The translations under genes were made by a program, and so were the position numbers. A stretch of DNA of 64,000 nucleotides from an uncultured Treponema sp. (GTDB taxonomy: Bacteria > Spirochaetota > Spirochaetia > Treponematales > Treponemataceae), in the NCBI GenBank assembly GCA_934691925.1, contig CAKUTI010000006.1:1-64000 (forward strand). The letters are read 5' to 3'. Shown piece after piece: positions 1 through 9,769 of this stretch. The notes beneath the pieces were generated by a model that was given only the letters and a program-made list of their open reading frames with translations, ran no database searches and was not told where the DNA came from. Each line of letters begins with the position of its first letter. The stretch's first letter is position 1.

Positions 1-1178
1 AGAAGTTCGTTAGAACTAAACCTCACATGAACGTTGGTACTATTGGTCACGTAGACCATGGTAAGACAACACTTTCAGCAGCTATCACTCAGTACTGTGC
101 TAAAAAGTACGGTGACCACGCTCTTAAGTATGATGAAATCGACAATGCTCCAGAGGAAAAAGCACGTGGTATCACAATCAACACACGTCACCTTGAGTAT
201 CAGTCAGACAAGCGCCACTACGCTCACATCGACTGCCCAGGACACGCAGACTATATCAAAAACATGATTACTGGTGCTGCTCAGATGGACGGTGCTATTC
301 TTGTTGTATCTGCTCCAGACTCAGTTATGCCACAGACACGTGAGCACCTCTTGCTCGCTCGTCAGGTTGGTGTTCCGAAAATCATCGTGTTCTTGAACAA
401 AGTTGACCTTGTTGACGATCCAGATCTTCTCGAGCTCGTTGTTGAGGAAGTAAAAGATACAATTAAAGAGTACGGATTCTCTGAAGACACACCAATCATC
501 AAAGGATCTGCTTTCAAAGCTTTGAACGAGTCTGATGACCCTGCAAACACACAGTGCATCGAAGAGCTTCTTTCTGCTATGGATACTTGGTTCGATGATC
601 CAGTCCGCGATGATGAAAAACCATTCTTGATGCCAATTGAGGATATTTTCACAATCTCTGGACGTGGTACTGTAGTAACAGGACGTATCGAGCGCGGTGT
701 TGTTAACATGAACGACCCAGTTCAGATTGTTGGTATCCGCCCAACTCAGGATACAACAGTAACAGGTATCGAAATGTTCCAGAAGACTCTTGATCAGGGT
801 ATGGCTGGTGACAACGTTGGTATCTTGCTCCGTGGTGTTGAGAAGAAAGATGTTGTTCGCGGACAGGTTCTCTGCGCTCCAAAATCAATCCACCCTCACA
901 CAAAATTCGAGGCTCAAATTTACGTTCTTTCTAAGGAAGAAGGTGGACGCCACTCTCCATTCTTTACAGGATACCGCCCACAGTTCTACTTCAGAACTAC
1001 TGACATCACAGGTACAGTAGAGCTTGAGGCTGGAACAGACATGGTAAAACCAGGCGACAACGTAAAGATTATCGGTGAGCTTATTCACCCAATCGCTATG
1101 GATGAAGGTCTTAAACTTGCTATTCGCGAAGGTGGACACACAATCGCTTCTGGACAGGTTACAAAAATCATCGAGTAG
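1..1178 (+). CDS. tuf: Elongation factor Tu, 5' end outside window
   Basis: EF-Tu is the GTPase that delivers aminoacyl-tRNA to the ribosomal A site. The reading frame is open from base 3 and reads KFVRTKPH before the methionine at 27, the usual EF-Tu N-terminus, so that methionine is internal and only a handful of codons are missing. Visible motifs are GHVDHGKTT (P-loop), RGITI (switch I), DCPGHADY (G3), NKVD (G4) and GSA (G5), followed by beta-barrel domains 2 and 3 ending in GQVTKIIE. It precedes rpsJ by 73 nt, so it probably belongs to the str/S10 transcription block. The family assignment is certain. Confidence 0.98.
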   Translation, partial: KFVRTKPHMNVGTIGHVDHGKTTLSAAITQYCAKKYGDHALKYDEIDNAPEEKARGITINTRHLEYQSDKRHYAHIDCPGHADYIKNMITGAAQMDGAILVVSAPDSVMPQTREHLLLARQVGVPKIIVFLNKVDLVDDPDLLELVVEEVKDTIKEYGFSEDTPIIKGSAFKALNESDDPANTQCIEELLSAMDTWFDDPVRDDEKPFLMPIEDIFTISGRGTVVTGRIERGVVNMNDPVQIVGIRPTQDTTVTGIEMFQKTLDQGMAGDNVGILLRGVEKKDVVRGQVLCAPKSIHPHTKFEAQIYVLSKEEGGRHSPFFTGYRPQFYFRTTDITGTVELEAGTDMVKPGDNVKIIGELIHPIAMDEGLKLAIREGGHTIASGQVTKIIE

Positions 1179-1203
1179 TACAGGTCGTAAATTGTAATTA
1201 AGG

Positions 1204-1242
1204 TGGGGGAGTTTTTCTCCCTCATCTAAAGTTCTTTAGGAG
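1204..1242 (+). promoter_or_regulatory. Two hairpins in tuf-rpsJ spacer, second overlapping the rpsJ ribosome site
   Basis: TGGGGGAG (1204-1211) pairs with CTCCCTCA (1217-1224) across a TTTTT loop, with one G-T pair. CTAAA (1226-1230) pairs with TTTAG (1235-1239), and the rpsJ Shine-Dalgarno AGGAG (1238-1242) overlaps that stem. No T-tract follows, so this is not an intrinsic terminator. It could mark an RNA processing site or modulate rpsJ translation. The pairings are read from sequence; the function is inferred. Confidence 0.4.
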
Positions 1243-1251
1243 TAAAAACAA

Positions 1252-1560
1252 ATGGCTAACAGCAAAATTCGTGTCAGACTTCGTGCATTTGATGTGGAAC
1301 TGATCGATCAGAGTGCAAAAGCCATCGTGCAGACTGTTCAGAAGGCAGGGGCTAAAGTTTCAGGACCTATCCCTCTTCCAACAAAAATCAATAAGGTAAC
1401 AGTTCTTCGTTCTCCACACGTAAACAAAAAGTCACGTGAGCAGTTCGAGATGAGAACACACAAACGCCTTATCGACATCATTGACCCATCAGCAGATGTT
1501 ATGGATTCTTTGATGAAGCTTGAATTGCCAGCCGGTGTTGATGTTGAAATTAAACAGTAA
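1252..1560 (+). CDS. rpsJ: 30S ribosomal protein S10
   Basis: S10 is a 30S head protein that also serves NusB-dependent antitermination in bacteria. The 102-residue length is standard, and the conserved IRVRLRAFD start and [19 protein letters not shown] core are present. AGGAG lies ten bases before the ATG. This is the first gene of the classical S10 set. It is separated from rplC by an unusually long, hairpin-rich 117-nt gap. Confidence 0.98.
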   Translation: MANSKIRVRLRAFDVELIDQSAKAIVQTVQKAGAKVSGPIPLPTKINKVTVLRSPHVNKKSREQFEMRTHKRLIDIIDPSADVMDSLMKLELPAGVDVEIKQ

Positions 1561-1660
1561 CAGCAAAACTACGTTGTAGCAGAGTGTTACTGTAAAAAAC
1601 GGTACGGTCCCATGGATCTGGGATGGCGGCCGAGAAAGAAGAATTTTTCGGAATTCTTCT
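1555..1660 (+). promoter_or_regulatory. Structured rpsJ-rplC intercistronic RNA (three hairpins)
   Basis: CAGTAACA (1555-1562, overlapping the rpsJ stop) pairs perfectly with TGTTACTG (1585-1592), with an inner CTAC/GTAG stem. TCCCA (1608-1612) pairs with TGGGA (1619-1623). AGAAGAATT (1637-1645) pairs with AATTCTTCT (1652-1660) around a six-base loop. The rplC ribosome site (AGGAG, 1663-1667) follows immediately. The other S10-spc spacers here are mostly under 30 nt, so this structured gap is exceptional. In E. coli the S10 operon is autoregulated by L4 in a leader upstream of rpsJ; a relocated equivalent in front of rplC is plausible but only inferred. Confidence 0.5.
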
Positions 1661-1677
1661 ATAGGAGTTATATCAGA

Positions 1678-2298
1678 ATGAAAGGTCTGATTGCAAAAAA
1701 AGTAGGAATGACACAAGTATTTGATGAAAACGGTAATCTGACACCAGTAACCGTGATCCATGTTGAACCAAATACTGTTATTGCTACAAAAACAAAGGAA
1801 GCAAACGGATATGACGCTGTTGTGCTTGGTGTTGAGGATTTGAAAGAATCTAAAGTCACAAAGCCTTACAAAGGTCAGTTCCCGGAGAATGTTTCCCCAA
1901 AACGTCATCTGAAAGAATTCAGAGACTTTGAAAAAGAAGTTGCAGTTGGAGACCAGATTGGTCTTGAATTGTTTGAAAACACTGCATTCCTTGATGTTAC
2001 AGCAACTTCAAAAGGAAAGGGATTCCAGGGTGTTATGAAACGCTGGGGCTTCCATGGTGGACGTGCAACTCACGGTTCAAAATTCCATCGTGAAGCAGGT
2101 GGTACAGGAAATTGTACAACACCAGGACACAGCCTTAAGAACATCAAAATGCCAGGACGCATGGGATGTGAAAGAGTTACAGTACAGAATCTTAAGATCG
2201 TTAAGATTGACCCTGAACTCAAAGTTGTTATGGTTCGCGGTGCTGTGCCGGGAAATAAAAACACCACTCTTATTGTCAAGAATGCGGTTAAGAAATAA
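1678..2298 (+). CDS. rplC: 50S ribosomal protein L3
   Basis: L3 is an early-assembly 50S protein near the peptidyl transferase centre. The start chosen is the ATG preceded by AGGAG, giving MKGLIAKKVGMTQVF, the family's usual beginning. An in-frame ATG 66 nt upstream lies inside the hairpin region and would add an unrelated basic leader. The 206-residue product keeps the RWGFHGGRATHGSKFHR segment and the GRMG motif. It is followed closely by rplD. Confidence 0.97.
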   Translation: MKGLIAKKVGMTQVFDENGNLTPVTVIHVEPNTVIATKTKEANGYDAVVLGVEDLKESKVTKPYKGQFPENVSPKRHLKEFRDFEKEVAVGDQIGLELFENTAFLDVTATSKGKGFQGVMKRWGFHGGRATHGSKFHREAGGTGNCTTPGHSLKNIKMPGRMGCERVTVQNLKIVKIDPELKVVMVRGAVPGNKNTTLIVKNAVKK

Positions 2299-2312
2299 GG
2301 TCGAGGGATAAG

Positions 2313-2954
2313 ATGGAAAAGAAAGTCTATTCAATCGATGGTAAAGAACTCCGCACAATCAATCTTGATGATAAAGTGTTCGGACTTCCTGTAAACGACG
2401 ATGTTATTTACTATGCCATCACAAATGAATTAGCTAACAGACGTGTAGGAACTGCTTGCACAAAAACTCGTGCTGAAGTTCACGGTTCAAATGCTAAACC
2501 TTACAAACAGAAGGGAACTGGTCACGCTCGCCGTGGTGATAAAAAATCACCAATCAATGTTGGCGGCGGTACAATTTTTGGACCAAAACCACGCGACTAT
2601 AGCTACGCAATGCCAAAAAAAGCGAAGCGTCTTGCTATGAAATCTATTCTTAGCCTTCAGGCTCAGAGCGACAGATTGACTGTTGTTGAGGATTTCACAG
2701 TAGAAAGCGGAAAAACAAAGGACTTGCTTAAAATTCTTAACAATTTCGTTAAGGACGAGCGCACAGTCATTATTTTGAAAGACGATGATGCAATGCTCAA
2801 ACGCGCTGCACGCAACATCAAGAATGTTGAGTATTTGTCATACAACAGACTTTGCGCACACTCTCTCTTCTACGGAAGAAAGGTTATTGTTCTTGAGTCT
2901 GCGGCAAAGAATCTTTCAGAATTCTATAATAAACTTGAAGAGGAGGCTAAATAA
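2313..2954 (+). CDS. rplD: 50S ribosomal protein L4
   Basis: L4 binds 23S rRNA and reaches into the exit tunnel; in gammaproteobacteria it is also the S10 operon repressor. At 213 residues it has the normal length. The extended loop with GTGHARRGDKKSP and GGGTIFGPKPRDYSY is intact. The stop overlaps the rplW start as TAATG, which suggests translational coupling. It is the natural candidate ligand for the structured RNA before rplC, if that RNA is regulatory. Confidence 0.97.
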   Translation: MEKKVYSIDGKELRTINLDDKVFGLPVNDDVIYYAITNELANRRVGTACTKTRAEVHGSNAKPYKQKGTGHARRGDKKSPINVGGGTIFGPKPRDYSYAMPKKAKRLAMKSILSLQAQSDRLTVVEDFTVESGKTKDLLKILNNFVKDERTVIILKDDDAMLKRAARNIKNVEYLSYNRLCAHSLFYGRKVIVLESAAKNLSEFYNKLEEEAK

Positions 2955-3241
2955 TGATCGCTCTTACTGATGTAATTATTGAGCCTATACTTTCTGAGAA
3001 AGCTACTACTTTGCGCGAGCAGGGCAAGTACGTTTTCAAAGTAGCTCCAGATGCAACAAAGTTTCAGATTAAAGAAGCTGTAGCAAAAATCTTCAATGTA
3101 AAAGTTGTTTCTTGTACAACTCTCAATGTACTTGGCAAAGTTAAAAGGGTTCGTGGAAAACCTGGAAAAACTGCCAGCTGGAAAAAGGCTACTGTACGCC
3201 TTGCTCCTGGTGAGACAATTAAGGTATTTGAAGGCGTTTAA
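2954..3241 (+). CDS. rplW: 50S ribosomal protein L23
   Basis: L23 sits at the tunnel exit and docks trigger factor and SRP. The 95-residue protein starts MIALTDVIIEPILSEKATTL, typical of the family, and ends with the basic loop KVKRVRGKPGK and a beta strand. An AGAGG ribosome site lies within the rplD tail, and the first base of its ATG is the last base of the rplD stop codon. Confidence 0.97.
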   Translation: MIALTDVIIEPILSEKATTLREQGKYVFKVAPDATKFQIKEAVAKIFNVKVVSCTTLNVLGKVKRVRGKPGKTASWKKATVRLAPGETIKVFEGV

Positions 3242-3266
3242 GCCTTCTTAAATTAAGGGGAACCAG

Positions 3267-4091
3267 ATGGCTCTTAAAGTTTTTAAACCATATTCAGCCG
3301 GTACTCGAAACCGTATTGATTTGGTAAGAGATGAACTGACAACAGATAGACCCGAGAAGACACTGGTATCAGGTTTAAAATCTCATGCTGGTCGTGGCGC
3401 TGGTGGTCGTATTTCTGTAAGACACCAGGGTGGCGGTCACAAACGCAGATATCGTATTATTGATTTCAAACGCAATAAGCATGGTATTCCAGGAACAGTT
3501 AAGACTATTGAATATGATCCTAACCGCTCTGCTAATATTGCTTTGATTTTTTATGCTGATGGTGAAAAAAGATACATCATCGCACCAAAAGGTCTTGTAG
3601 TGGGACAGAAGATTATGGCTGGTGAGAATGCTGCTCCAACAGTTGGAAATGCACTTCCATTGGGAGTTATCCCAGTTGGTTTCACAATCCATAACATTGA
3701 GCTTACACTTGGCCGCGGTGGTCAGCTTGTTCGCTCTGCTGGTGCAGGCGCGCTTGTTGCTGCTAAAGATGGCGATTATGTAATCGTTCGTCTTCCATCA
3801 GGTGAAACACGCCGCATTAACGCTAAATGTTATGCAACTATTGGTATCGTAGGAAACGAAGACAGAATGAACACTCAGCTTGGAAAAGCTGGACGCAAAC
3901 GCTGGCTTGGTATCCGCCCAACAGTTCGTGGTATGGCTATGAACCCGGTAGATCATCCGCTTGGTGGTGGTGAAGGTGCTGGTAAAGGACACGTTCCTGT
4001 TACTCCTTGGGGTCAGCCATGTAGAGGCTACAAGACTCGCAATAGAAGAAAGACTTCTAGCCGCTTCATCGTTTCACGTCGCAAGAAGTAA
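3267..4091 (+). CDS. rplB: 50S ribosomal protein L2
   Basis: L2 is required for subunit association and peptidyl transfer. The 274-residue product has [22 protein letters not shown] near the N-terminus. The C-terminal motif [20 protein letters not shown] contains the highly conserved histidine associated with peptidyl transferase activity. A strong AAGGGGA ribosome site lies before the ATG. Nothing is unusual. Confidence 0.98.
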   Translation: MALKVFKPYSAGTRNRIDLVRDELTTDRPEKTLVSGLKSHAGRGAGGRISVRHQGGGHKRRYRIIDFKRNKHGIPGTVKTIEYDPNRSANIALIFYADGEKRYIIAPKGLVVGQKIMAGENAAPTVGNALPLGVIPVGFTIHNIELTLGRGGQLVRSAGAGALVAAKDGDYVIVRLPSGETRRINAKCYATIGIVGNEDRMNTQLGKAGRKRWLGIRPTVRGMAMNPVDHPLGGGEGAGKGHVPVTPWGQPCRGYKTRNRRKTSSRFIVSRRKK

Positions 4092-4108
4092 TCTTAGAGG
4101 AGTTAACG

Positions 4109-4387
4109 GTGTCAAGATCTGTTAAGAAGGGACCTTTTATTGAAAAGAGTCTCTATAAGAAAGTTATTGAAATGAACAAAGAGTCAGACAAGAAGATGAT
4201 TAAGACATATTCTCGCTGCTCTACAATCATTCCAGAAATGGTTGGAAACACAATCAGTGTTTACAACGGAAAGTCATGGATTCCTGTTTACGTAACAGAA
4301 AACCTCGTTGGCCATAAGCTCGGTGAATTTGCTGCAACACGTACATTCAAGGGACATGGTGGCGACAAAACAGCCGCAAAGGCATAA
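4109..4387 (+). CDS. rpsS: 30S ribosomal protein S19
   Basis: S19 is a 30S head protein contacting S13 and bridging to the 50S. It begins with GTG, preceded by GAGGAG. The protein starts [14 protein letters not shown] and has the canonical [14 protein letters not shown] and [17 protein letters not shown] segments. The length of 92 residues is normal. Confidence 0.97.
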   Translation: MSRSVKKGPFIEKSLYKKVIEMNKESDKKMIKTYSRCSTIIPEMVGNTISVYNGKSWIPVYVTENLVGHKLGEFAATRTFKGHGGDKTAAKA

Positions 4388-4403
4388 TTGAAAGGTGGAT
4401 ATT

Positions 4404-4760
4404 ATGGCTGAAAAGAAAGGTTATGTAGCCACTTCTAAATTCCTGATTGCATCACCTACAAAGGTTCGCCCTGTAGCTCGTGTAATCAATCAGAAGTCAT
4501 GCTCAGAAGCTATGGCAATTCTTGATAATATGCCTCAGAAAGGTGCTCGGTTGATTCAGTCAACTCTGAAATCAGCTGTTGCTAACGCTCTGTATGGCAA
4601 CAAGAAGCTCGATGAAGATATGCTTTTCGTTAAGGAAATTCGCATCGACGAAGGTCCGAGACTTAAGAGAGTTTGGTTCCGTGCTCGCGGACGTGCTGAT
4701 CAGCTCTTGAAACGTATGTGTCATATCACCGTCATTGTAGACGAGAAGGCGGGGGAATAA
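4404..4760 (+). CDS. rplV: 50S ribosomal protein L22
   Basis: L22 lines the exit tunnel through a long beta hairpin. The start chosen is the ATG at 4404, because AAAGGTGG just upstream is a good ribosome site; the in-frame GTG at 4395 lies inside that site. The 118-residue product has the conserved [13 protein letters not shown] start and a C-terminal hairpin with [17 protein letters not shown]. One base separates its stop from the rpsC start. Confidence 0.96.
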   Translation: MAEKKGYVATSKFLIASPTKVRPVARVINQKSCSEAMAILDNMPQKGARLIQSTLKSAVANALYGNKKLDEDMLFVKEIRIDEGPRLKRVWFRARGRADQLLKRMCHITVIVDEKAGE

Positions 4761-4761
4761 A

Positions 4762-5520
4762 GTGGGTCAGAAAGTAAATCCTATCGGTTTGCGTCTTGGA
4801 GTAAACAAGACTTGGCAGTCTCGCTGGTATGCAAATCCTCGCGAATATGCTGATCTCGTGATTGAGGATCTCAAAATCCGCAACATGGTAAAAGCATTGC
4901 CGGAATGTCAGAATGCAGACATTGCAGAAATCGAAATTGTACGTCATCCACAGCGTGTAACAATCGTTATTCACACAGCACGCCCGGGTGTAATTATTGG
5001 TGTAAAAGGTGCAAACATTGAGAAAATCAGTGCTGAAATCCAGTCTAAGCTGACAAAGAAAGTTCAGATTAAGATTAAGGAAATCAAGCGTGCTGAAATC
5101 AATGCTAACTTGATTGCACAGAACGTTGGACGCCAGCTTAGCGGCCGCGGCTCATTCCGCAAGGCTCTCAAGCAGGCTTCTGCAAACGCTATGAAGAACG
5201 GAGCTCTCGGAATTAAAGTCCGCGTTTCTGGTCGTCTTGGCGGAGCAGAAATGAGACGCTCTGAAGAGCATAAGGAAGGACGTGTTCCTCTTCATACTCT
5301 TCGCGCAGACATTGACTATGGAACATTCGAAGCTCACACAACATACGGAAAAATCGGTGTGAAAGTATGGGTTTTCAATGGAATGAAATATGGTCATGAG
5401 CAGAATGAAGATGCTGGTCAGCTTGTTCGCAAGCCACGCCATGATCGTTCTCAGGCTTCAGGCGATGAAAAGCCAAGAGCTAGAAGAAATTCTCGCGCTG
5501 CAGACACTTCTAAGGAGTAA
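4762..5520 (+). CDS. rpsC: 30S ribosomal protein S3 with basic C-terminal tail
   Basis: S3 forms the mRNA entry channel with S4 and S5. It starts with GTG immediately after the rplV stop, reading [13 protein letters not shown]. The KH domain carries [16 protein letters not shown], and the C-terminal domain carries [13 protein letters not shown]. After the conserved core there is a hydrophilic tail of about 30 residues, rich in Arg, Ser and Asp, that many bacterial S3 proteins lack. Close translational coupling to L22 is likely. Confidence 0.97.
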   Translation: MGQKVNPIGLRLGVNKTWQSRWYANPREYADLVIEDLKIRNMVKALPECQNADIAEIEIVRHPQRVTIVIHTARPGVIIGVKGANIEKISAEIQSKLTKKVQIKIKEIKRAEINANLIAQNVGRQLSGRGSFRKALKQASANAMKNGALGIKVRVSGRLGGAEMRRSEEHKEGRVPLHTLRADIDYGTFEAHTTYGKIGVKVWVFNGMKYGHEQNEDAGQLVRKPRHDRSQASGDEKPRARRNSRAADTSKE

Positions 5521-5525
5521 TGTAA

Positions 5526-5942
5526 ATGCTTAGTCCTAAGAGAATTATTCACCGTAAAGTACAGCGCGGTAGAATCAAAGGTAATGCTACACGTGCTAAC
5601 AACATCGACTTCGGAGATATTGCTCTCGTAGCTTTGGAACCGGTTTGGCTCAACGCTAAACACATCGAAGCTGCTCGTGTTGCTATCAACCGTAAGCTCG
5701 AAAGAAAGGGGAACGTTTGGTTGCGCGTTTTCCCAGACAAGTCAATTACAAAGAAACCTGCTGATACTCGTATGGGTAAAGGAAAAGGTGCTCCAGAATG
5801 GTGGGCTGCAGTAATTAAACCAGGTGTAATTTTGTTTGAAGTCGGCGGAGTAGACTTGAAGCTTGCTGAAGCGGCTCTTTCTCTCGCAGCTGATAAACTT
5901 CCAATCAAAACAAAAATTGCATTCAAACCAACTAAAGACTAA
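5526..5942 (+). CDS. rplP: 50S ribosomal protein L16
   Basis: L16 organises the A-site tRNA region of the 50S. The 138-residue protein begins MLSPKRIIHRKVQRG and contains RVFPDKSITKKPADTRMGKG and KGAPEWWAAVIKPG, all diagnostic. AAGGAG lies before the ATG. The opposite strand has long open frames here, which are codon-bias shadows. Confidence 0.97.
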   Translation: MLSPKRIIHRKVQRGRIKGNATRANNIDFGDIALVALEPVWLNAKHIEAARVAINRKLERKGNVWLRVFPDKSITKKPADTRMGKGKGAPEWWAAVIKPGVILFEVGGVDLKLAEAALSLAADKLPIKTKIAFKPTKD

Positions 5943-5953
5943 GGAGTAAGAAA

Positions 5954-6166
5954 ATGGCTGATACAAAGAAAAAGAATGTAAAAGAATTGTCTTACGCTGA
6001 ATTGGTTTCAGAACGCAATGAACTTAAACAGAAATACATGGATTTCCGCTTCCAGATGGTTGTTGGACATGTAGATAACCCTATGCAGAAGCGTACTATG
6101 CGTCGTCAGATTGCAAGATTGAATACGCTCATCCGTGCAAAAGAAATTGCAGGATTAAATAAATAG
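5954..6166 (+). CDS. rpmC: 50S ribosomal protein L29
   Basis: L29 is a small two-helix protein at the tunnel exit beside L23. The 70 residues contain ELSYAELVSERNELKQKYMDFRFQ and the conserved RRQIARLNTLIRAKE. The AAGGAG ribosome site overlaps the rplP stop. It has a short lysine-rich N-terminal extension but is otherwise ordinary. Confidence 0.95.
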   Translation: MADTKKKNVKELSYAELVSERNELKQKYMDFRFQMVVGHVDNPMQKRTMRRQIARLNTLIRAKEIAGLNK

Positions 6167-6176
6167 GAGTTGACCC

Positions 6177-6446
6177 GTGGCAGAACAGGTTAAAACAAAG
6201 GGTGGTAAACGAGCTTTTGTTGGTATCGTAACAAGCGACAAAATGGATAAAACAATTGTTGTTTCTATCGATACAAAAAGGATGGATACCCTTTACAAGA
6301 AATACGTCACACGCACTAAGAAGTGCAAGGCGCACGATGAAAAGAACGAAGCTCACATTGGTGACACAGTTCGTATCGTAGAATGCAGCCCAATCAGCAA
6401 AGAGAAGTGCTGGAGATTGGCTGAGATTATTGAAAGAGCTAAATAA
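6177..6446 (+). CDS. rpsQ: 30S ribosomal protein S17
   Basis: S17 is a primary 16S rRNA binder of OB-fold type. It starts with GTG after AGGAG. The body has the family pattern [14 protein letters not shown] and [20 protein letters not shown]. The length of 89 residues is normal. Confidence 0.96.
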   Translation: MAEQVKTKGGKRAFVGIVTSDKMDKTIVVSIDTKRMDTLYKKYVTRTKKCKAHDEKNEAHIGDTVRIVECSPISKEKCWRLAEIIERAK

Positions 6447-6460
6447 GTAAGGAGTTAATC

Positions 6461-6829
6461 ATGCTGCAGATGCAATCAAAAATGACTGTTGCCGATAACT
6501 CTGGCGCAAAGCTCGTTCAGGTAATCAAGGTTCTCGGCGGTTCACATCGCCGTTATGCCGGAATCGGTGACGTTGTAGTAGTAGCTGTAAAGGAAGCAAT
6601 TCCGACATCTACAATCAAAGAAGGTACGGTACAGAAGGCTGTAATCGTTCGTGTTGCGAAAGAATACCGCCGTCCTGATGGAACTTACATCCGTTTCGAT
6701 GATAACGCTTGCGTAATCGTTGATGATGACAAGAACCCAAAAGGAAAACGTATTTTCGGACCAGTAGCACGTGAGCTTCGTGATATGGATTACATGAAGA
6801 TCGTTTCACTTGCACCGGAAGTTCTGTAA
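6461..6829 (+). CDS. rplN: 50S ribosomal protein L14
   Basis: L14 forms part of the intersubunit bridge and contacts elongation factors and RsfS. Its 122 residues begin [17 protein letters not shown] and carry [16 protein letters not shown] and the C-terminal [19 protein letters not shown], all canonical. AAGGAG precedes the ATG. Confidence 0.97.
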   Translation: MLQMQSKMTVADNSGAKLVQVIKVLGGSHRRYAGIGDVVVVAVKEAIPTSTIKEGTVQKAVIVRVAKEYRRPDGTYIRFDDNACVIVDDDKNPKGKRIFGPVARELRDMDYMKIVSLAPEVL

Positions 6830-6842
6830 GGAGAATTGAATA

Positions 6843-7157
6843 ATGAACAAGAAATTCAAAATCCATAAGGACGATACAGTACAGGTAATTGCTGGAAAAG
6901 ATAAAGGCAAAACAGGAACTGTTGCTCGCGTTCTTACAAAAAAAGATGCAGTAATTGTTACTGGTGTTAATATCGCCAAGAAAGCAATGAAAAAACGCAG
7001 CCAGCAGGACCAGGGCGGAATCGTTGAGGTCGAGGCTCCGTTGCACATTTCTAACGTTGCACTCGTTTGCAAAAAATGCGGTGTAACTAGAGCTGGTTAT
7101 AAAATTGACGGCGACAAGAAAATTCGCGTTTGCCGTAAATGTGGAGAAGCACTGTAA
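6843..7157 (+). CDS. rplX: 50S ribosomal protein L24 with zinc-ribbon C-terminus
   Basis: L24 is an assembly-initiating 50S protein with a KOW motif ([17 protein letters not shown]). The C-terminal half carries C76-x2-C79 and C97-x2-C100, so this is a cysteine-containing form likely to bind zinc. Its stop overlaps the rplE ATG as TAATG. Together with S14, L36 and the unnamed gene after rplQ, it makes four apparent zinc proteins in this operon. Confidence 0.96.
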   Translation: MNKKFKIHKDDTVQVIAGKDKGKTGTVARVLTKKDAVIVTGVNIAKKAMKKRSQQDQGGIVEVEAPLHISNVALVCKKCGVTRAGYKIDGDKKIRVCRKCGEAL

Positions 7158-7708
7158 TGGAAAATTACGTACCACGGCTTAAGAAAGTCTATAAGGAAAA
7201 AATCGCTCCTGAGCTTTTCAAAGAGCTCGGTTACACATCTGTAATGCAGATTCCTGCAATCAAAAAGGTTGTAGTAAGCATGGGTGTTGGCGAAGCTCTC
7301 ACTAACAAGAAACTCCTTGACGCCGCAGTTGCTGATATTACTCAGATAACTGGACAGCATGCTGTAAAAACAAGAGCGAAAAAGAGTATTGCTAACTTCA
7401 AGCTTCGTGAGGGCAATGAAGTAGGTGTAATGGTAACATTGCGCGGTAACATCATGTATGAATTCTTGGACCGCCTTATCAATGTTGCATTACCTCGTGT
7501 AAAGGATTTCCGCGGTGTTAAGGCTACTGGCTTTGACGGACACGGAAACTTCTCGCTTGGTATTACAGAGCAGATTATCTTCCCGGAAATCGACTTTGAC
7601 AAAATCACTAAGATTGCCGGAATGAACATCGCGATTGTAACAAGTGCAAGAACTGATGCTGAGGCAAAAGCTCTTCTTACCAAGTTCAATATGCCTTTCA
7701 GAAAGTAG
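7157..7708 (+). CDS. rplE: 50S ribosomal protein L5
   Basis: L5 binds 5S rRNA and contacts the P-site tRNA. The start is the ATG at 7157 that overlaps the rplX stop, giving [20 protein letters not shown]; an earlier in-frame ATG lies inside rplX. The 183-residue product has [25 protein letters not shown] and the FPEIDFDKI segment expected of the family. Confidence 0.97.
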   Translation: MENYVPRLKKVYKEKIAPELFKELGYTSVMQIPAIKKVVVSMGVGEALTNKKLLDAAVADITQITGQHAVKTRAKKSIANFKLREGNEVGVMVTLRGNIMYEFLDRLINVALPRVKDFRGVKATGFDGHGNFSLGITEQIIFPEIDFDKITKIAGMNIAIVTSARTDAEAKALLTKFNMPFRK

Positions 7709-7715
7709 GTGAAGT

Positions 7716-7901
7716 ATGGCAAAGAAATCATTGATTATTAAGGCTAACCGCACACCTAAATACAAGACACGCGAGTACAATCGCTGTCAGATTTGCGGTC
7801 GCCCTCGCGGATATTTGCGTAAGTATAAGATGTGTCGTATCTGCTTCCGCAAAATGGCTAGTGAAGGCCTGTTGCCAGGCGTAACAAAATCATCTTGGTA
7901 G
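7716..7901 (+). CDS. rpsN: 30S ribosomal protein S14, zinc-binding short form
   Basis: S14 belongs to the 30S head. This 61-residue version has C24-x2-C27 and C40-x2-C43 and ends LPGVTKSSW, which defines the short zinc (type Z) form rather than the zinc-free longer form. It lies between L5 and S8 as usual. No zinc-independent paralogue occurs in this window. Confidence 0.97.
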   Translation: MAKKSLIIKANRTPKYKTREYNRCQICGRPRGYLRKYKMCRICFRKMASEGLLPGVTKSSW

Positions 7902-7917
7902 TGGAGGAGAAGTAAAA

Positions 7918-8316
7918 ATGAGTGTATCAGACCCAATCGCAGATATGCTGACTAAGGTTCGTAACGCTGTTCAGGCTCGCCATGAAAAGGTTGATGTTCC
8001 TGCTTCAAAATTGAAGCTCGAGATTGTTAAGATCTTGAAGACAGAAGGTTACATTAAGAATTTCAAGAAAGTTCAGGAAGATGGAAAAAACATCTTGAGA
8101 ATCTTCTTGAAATATGATGATGCTAACAATTCAGTTATTCACGGTGTTGAGAAAATCTCTACACCTGGCCGTCGTGTTTATTCTGGCTACAAAGAGTTGC
8201 CACGTGTTTTCAATGGACTTGGAACATTGATTGTTTCAACTTCTGTCGGTGTAACAACTGGAAAGAAAGCAAGTGAGAAAATGGTTGGCGGCGAGTTAAT
8301 CTGCAAAGTTTGGTAA
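7918..8316 (+). CDS. rpsH: 30S ribosomal protein S8
   Basis: S8 binds the central domain of 16S rRNA and is the spc operon repressor in E. coli. The 132 residues start [17 protein letters not shown] and end in the [14 protein letters not shown] and GGELICKVW motifs. GGAGGAG stands before the ATG. I saw no obvious S8-site mimic before rplE, although I could not fold the RNA. Confidence 0.97.
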   Translation: MSVSDPIADMLTKVRNAVQARHEKVDVPASKLKLEIVKILKTEGYIKNFKKVQEDGKNILRIFLKYDDANNSVIHGVEKISTPGRRVYSGYKELPRVFNGLGTLIVSTSVGVTTGKKASEKMVGGELICKVW

Positions 8317-8330
8317 CGAGGAGGAAGAAA

Positions 8331-8870
8331 ATGTCAAAAATTGGTAAGCTTCCTGTTGCTATTCCAGCAGGTGTTACAGTCAAAGTTGAGCCAGGATTTG
8401 TAACCGTAAAAGGTCCAAAAGGCGAATTGAAGCAGCACGTAAACGACAGAGTAAATGTTGAAGTAAAAGACACTGAAGTTGTTGTTACTCCTGTTGACAA
8501 TTCAAAGAATGCCAGCGCAGCGCATGGTTTGTATCGCAACTTGATTCATAACATGGTTGTAGGCGTTACAACTGGTTATTCAAAAACATTGGTAATCACT
8601 GGTGTTGGTTATCGTGCTGAAGTTAAGGGTAAAGAGCTTGTAATGAACCTCGGATATTCATCTGACTTCATCGCAATTATTCCTGAAGGACTTACAGTTG
8701 TTGCAGATGCTAACGGTAAAGTTACTATTAGCGGAATGAGCAAGAAAGATGTAGGTGAATTCAGCGCTCAGATTCGAAAATTGCGCAAACCTGAGCCTTA
8801 CAAAGGCAAGGGAATCCGCTATGAAACTGAAGTCATCAGACGCAAAGTCGGTAAGACCGGCGTTAAATAA
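8331..8870 (+). CDS. rplF: 50S ribosomal protein L6
   Basis: L6 sits at the GTPase-associated region. The start is the ATG at 8331, which follows GAGGAGGAAG and gives [15 protein letters not shown]. The in-frame alternative at 8310 overlaps the end of rpsH and would add seven unrelated residues. The 179-residue protein ends with the family signature [21 protein letters not shown]. Confidence 0.97.
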   Translation: MSKIGKLPVAIPAGVTVKVEPGFVTVKGPKGELKQHVNDRVNVEVKDTEVVVTPVDNSKNASAAHGLYRNLIHNMVVGVTTGYSKTLVITGVGYRAEVKGKELVMNLGYSSDFIAIIPEGLTVVADANGKVTISGMSKKDVGEFSAQIRKLRKPEPYKGKGIRYETEVIRRKVGKTGVK

Positions 8871-8880
8871 GGTGTAACAG

Positions 8881-9243
8881 ATGTTTAAGAAACTGAATGA
8901 CAAAGCAAGAAAACGCCTGCATCGTAAGATTCACATCCGTAAGTCAATCTACGGAACTGCAGCACGCCCAAGAATGAGTGTTTACCGCAGCAACAAGAAT
9001 CTTTATATTCAGGTTATTAATGATGATGAGGGTAGAACCCTTGCTTCAATTTCCACTTTGGAAAAAGAGTTTGCTGACATTAAACCAACTGTTGAAGGTG
9101 CAGCAAAACTTGGTGAAGCATTTGGAAAACGCCTGCAGGATAAAAACATTACAACTGTAGTGTTCGACCGCAATGGTTATCTTTATCATGGTGTTGTTAA
9201 GGCCCTTGCTGATGGTGCTCGCAAAGCAGGCATCATTTTCTAG
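8881..9243 (+). CDS. rplR: 50S ribosomal protein L18
   Basis: L18 binds 5S rRNA with L5 and L25. The 120-residue protein has [21 protein letters not shown] and the C-terminal [24 protein letters not shown], typical of the family. Spacing to rpsE is only a few bases. Confidence 0.97.
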   Translation: MFKKLNDKARKRLHRKIHIRKSIYGTAARPRMSVYRSNKNLYIQVINDDEGRTLASISTLEKEFADIKPTVEGAAKLGEAFGKRLQDKNITTVVFDRNGYLYHGVVKALADGARKAGIIF

Positions 9244-9251
9244 GAGATTTT

Positions 9252-9767
9252 ATGGAACGCCAGAATAAGTTTGATAAAGAAAGAGACCAGAAAGAGTACA
9301 TCGAAAAGCTCGTAAGATTGAACCGTACTGCTAAGACTGTAAAAGGCGGACGCAGAATGTCTTTCTCAGCTCTTACAGTTGTTGGAGATGGAAAAGGTCG
9401 CGTAGGATTCGGATTCGGAAAAGCAAATGACGTATCTGAAGCTATCAGAAAGAGCGTTGATCACGCAAAGAGAAACATGGTGAATGTTCCTGTTAGAAAC
9501 GGAACTATTCCACATGAGATGATTGGAAAATACAAAAGCTCATCAATTCTTCTTAAGCCAGCTTGTCCAGGAACTGGAATTATCGCTGGAAACACAGTAC
9601 GTGCAATTATGGACGCAATTGGTGCAACTGATGTTATTTCAAAGTCTTTGGGATCATCTAGCCCATTGAATGTTGTAAGAGCTACATTCTCAGCTCTTGA
9701 GAACATCATGGATGCTAAAGCTATCGCAGCAAACAGAGGTAAATCTCTGCAGGATATGTGGGGTTGA
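9252..9767 (+). CDS. rpsE: 30S ribosomal protein S5
   Basis: S5 acts in decoding accuracy and mRNA entry. The 171-residue protein contains [25 protein letters not shown] and the second-domain motif [25 protein letters not shown] lies before the ATG. Its TGA stop is followed within two bases by the rpmD start. Confidence 0.97.
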   Translation: MERQNKFDKERDQKEYIEKLVRLNRTAKTVKGGRRMSFSALTVVGDGKGRVGFGFGKANDVSEAIRKSVDHAKRNMVNVPVRNGTIPHEMIGKYKSSSILLKPACPGTGIIAGNTVRAIMDAIGATDVISKSLGSSSPLNVVRATFSALENIMDAKAIAANRGKSLQDMWG

Positions 9768-9769
9768 TT

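Noticed and set aside
1612..1677. Upstream in-frame extension of rplC
   Set aside because: The extra residues do not match L3, the segment forms hairpins, and a strong ribosome site lies just before the ATG at 1678.
5549..5926. Long antisense open frames across the ribosomal genes
   Set aside because: They are shadows of biased codon use in rplP and neighbours, lack ribosome sites and show no domain.
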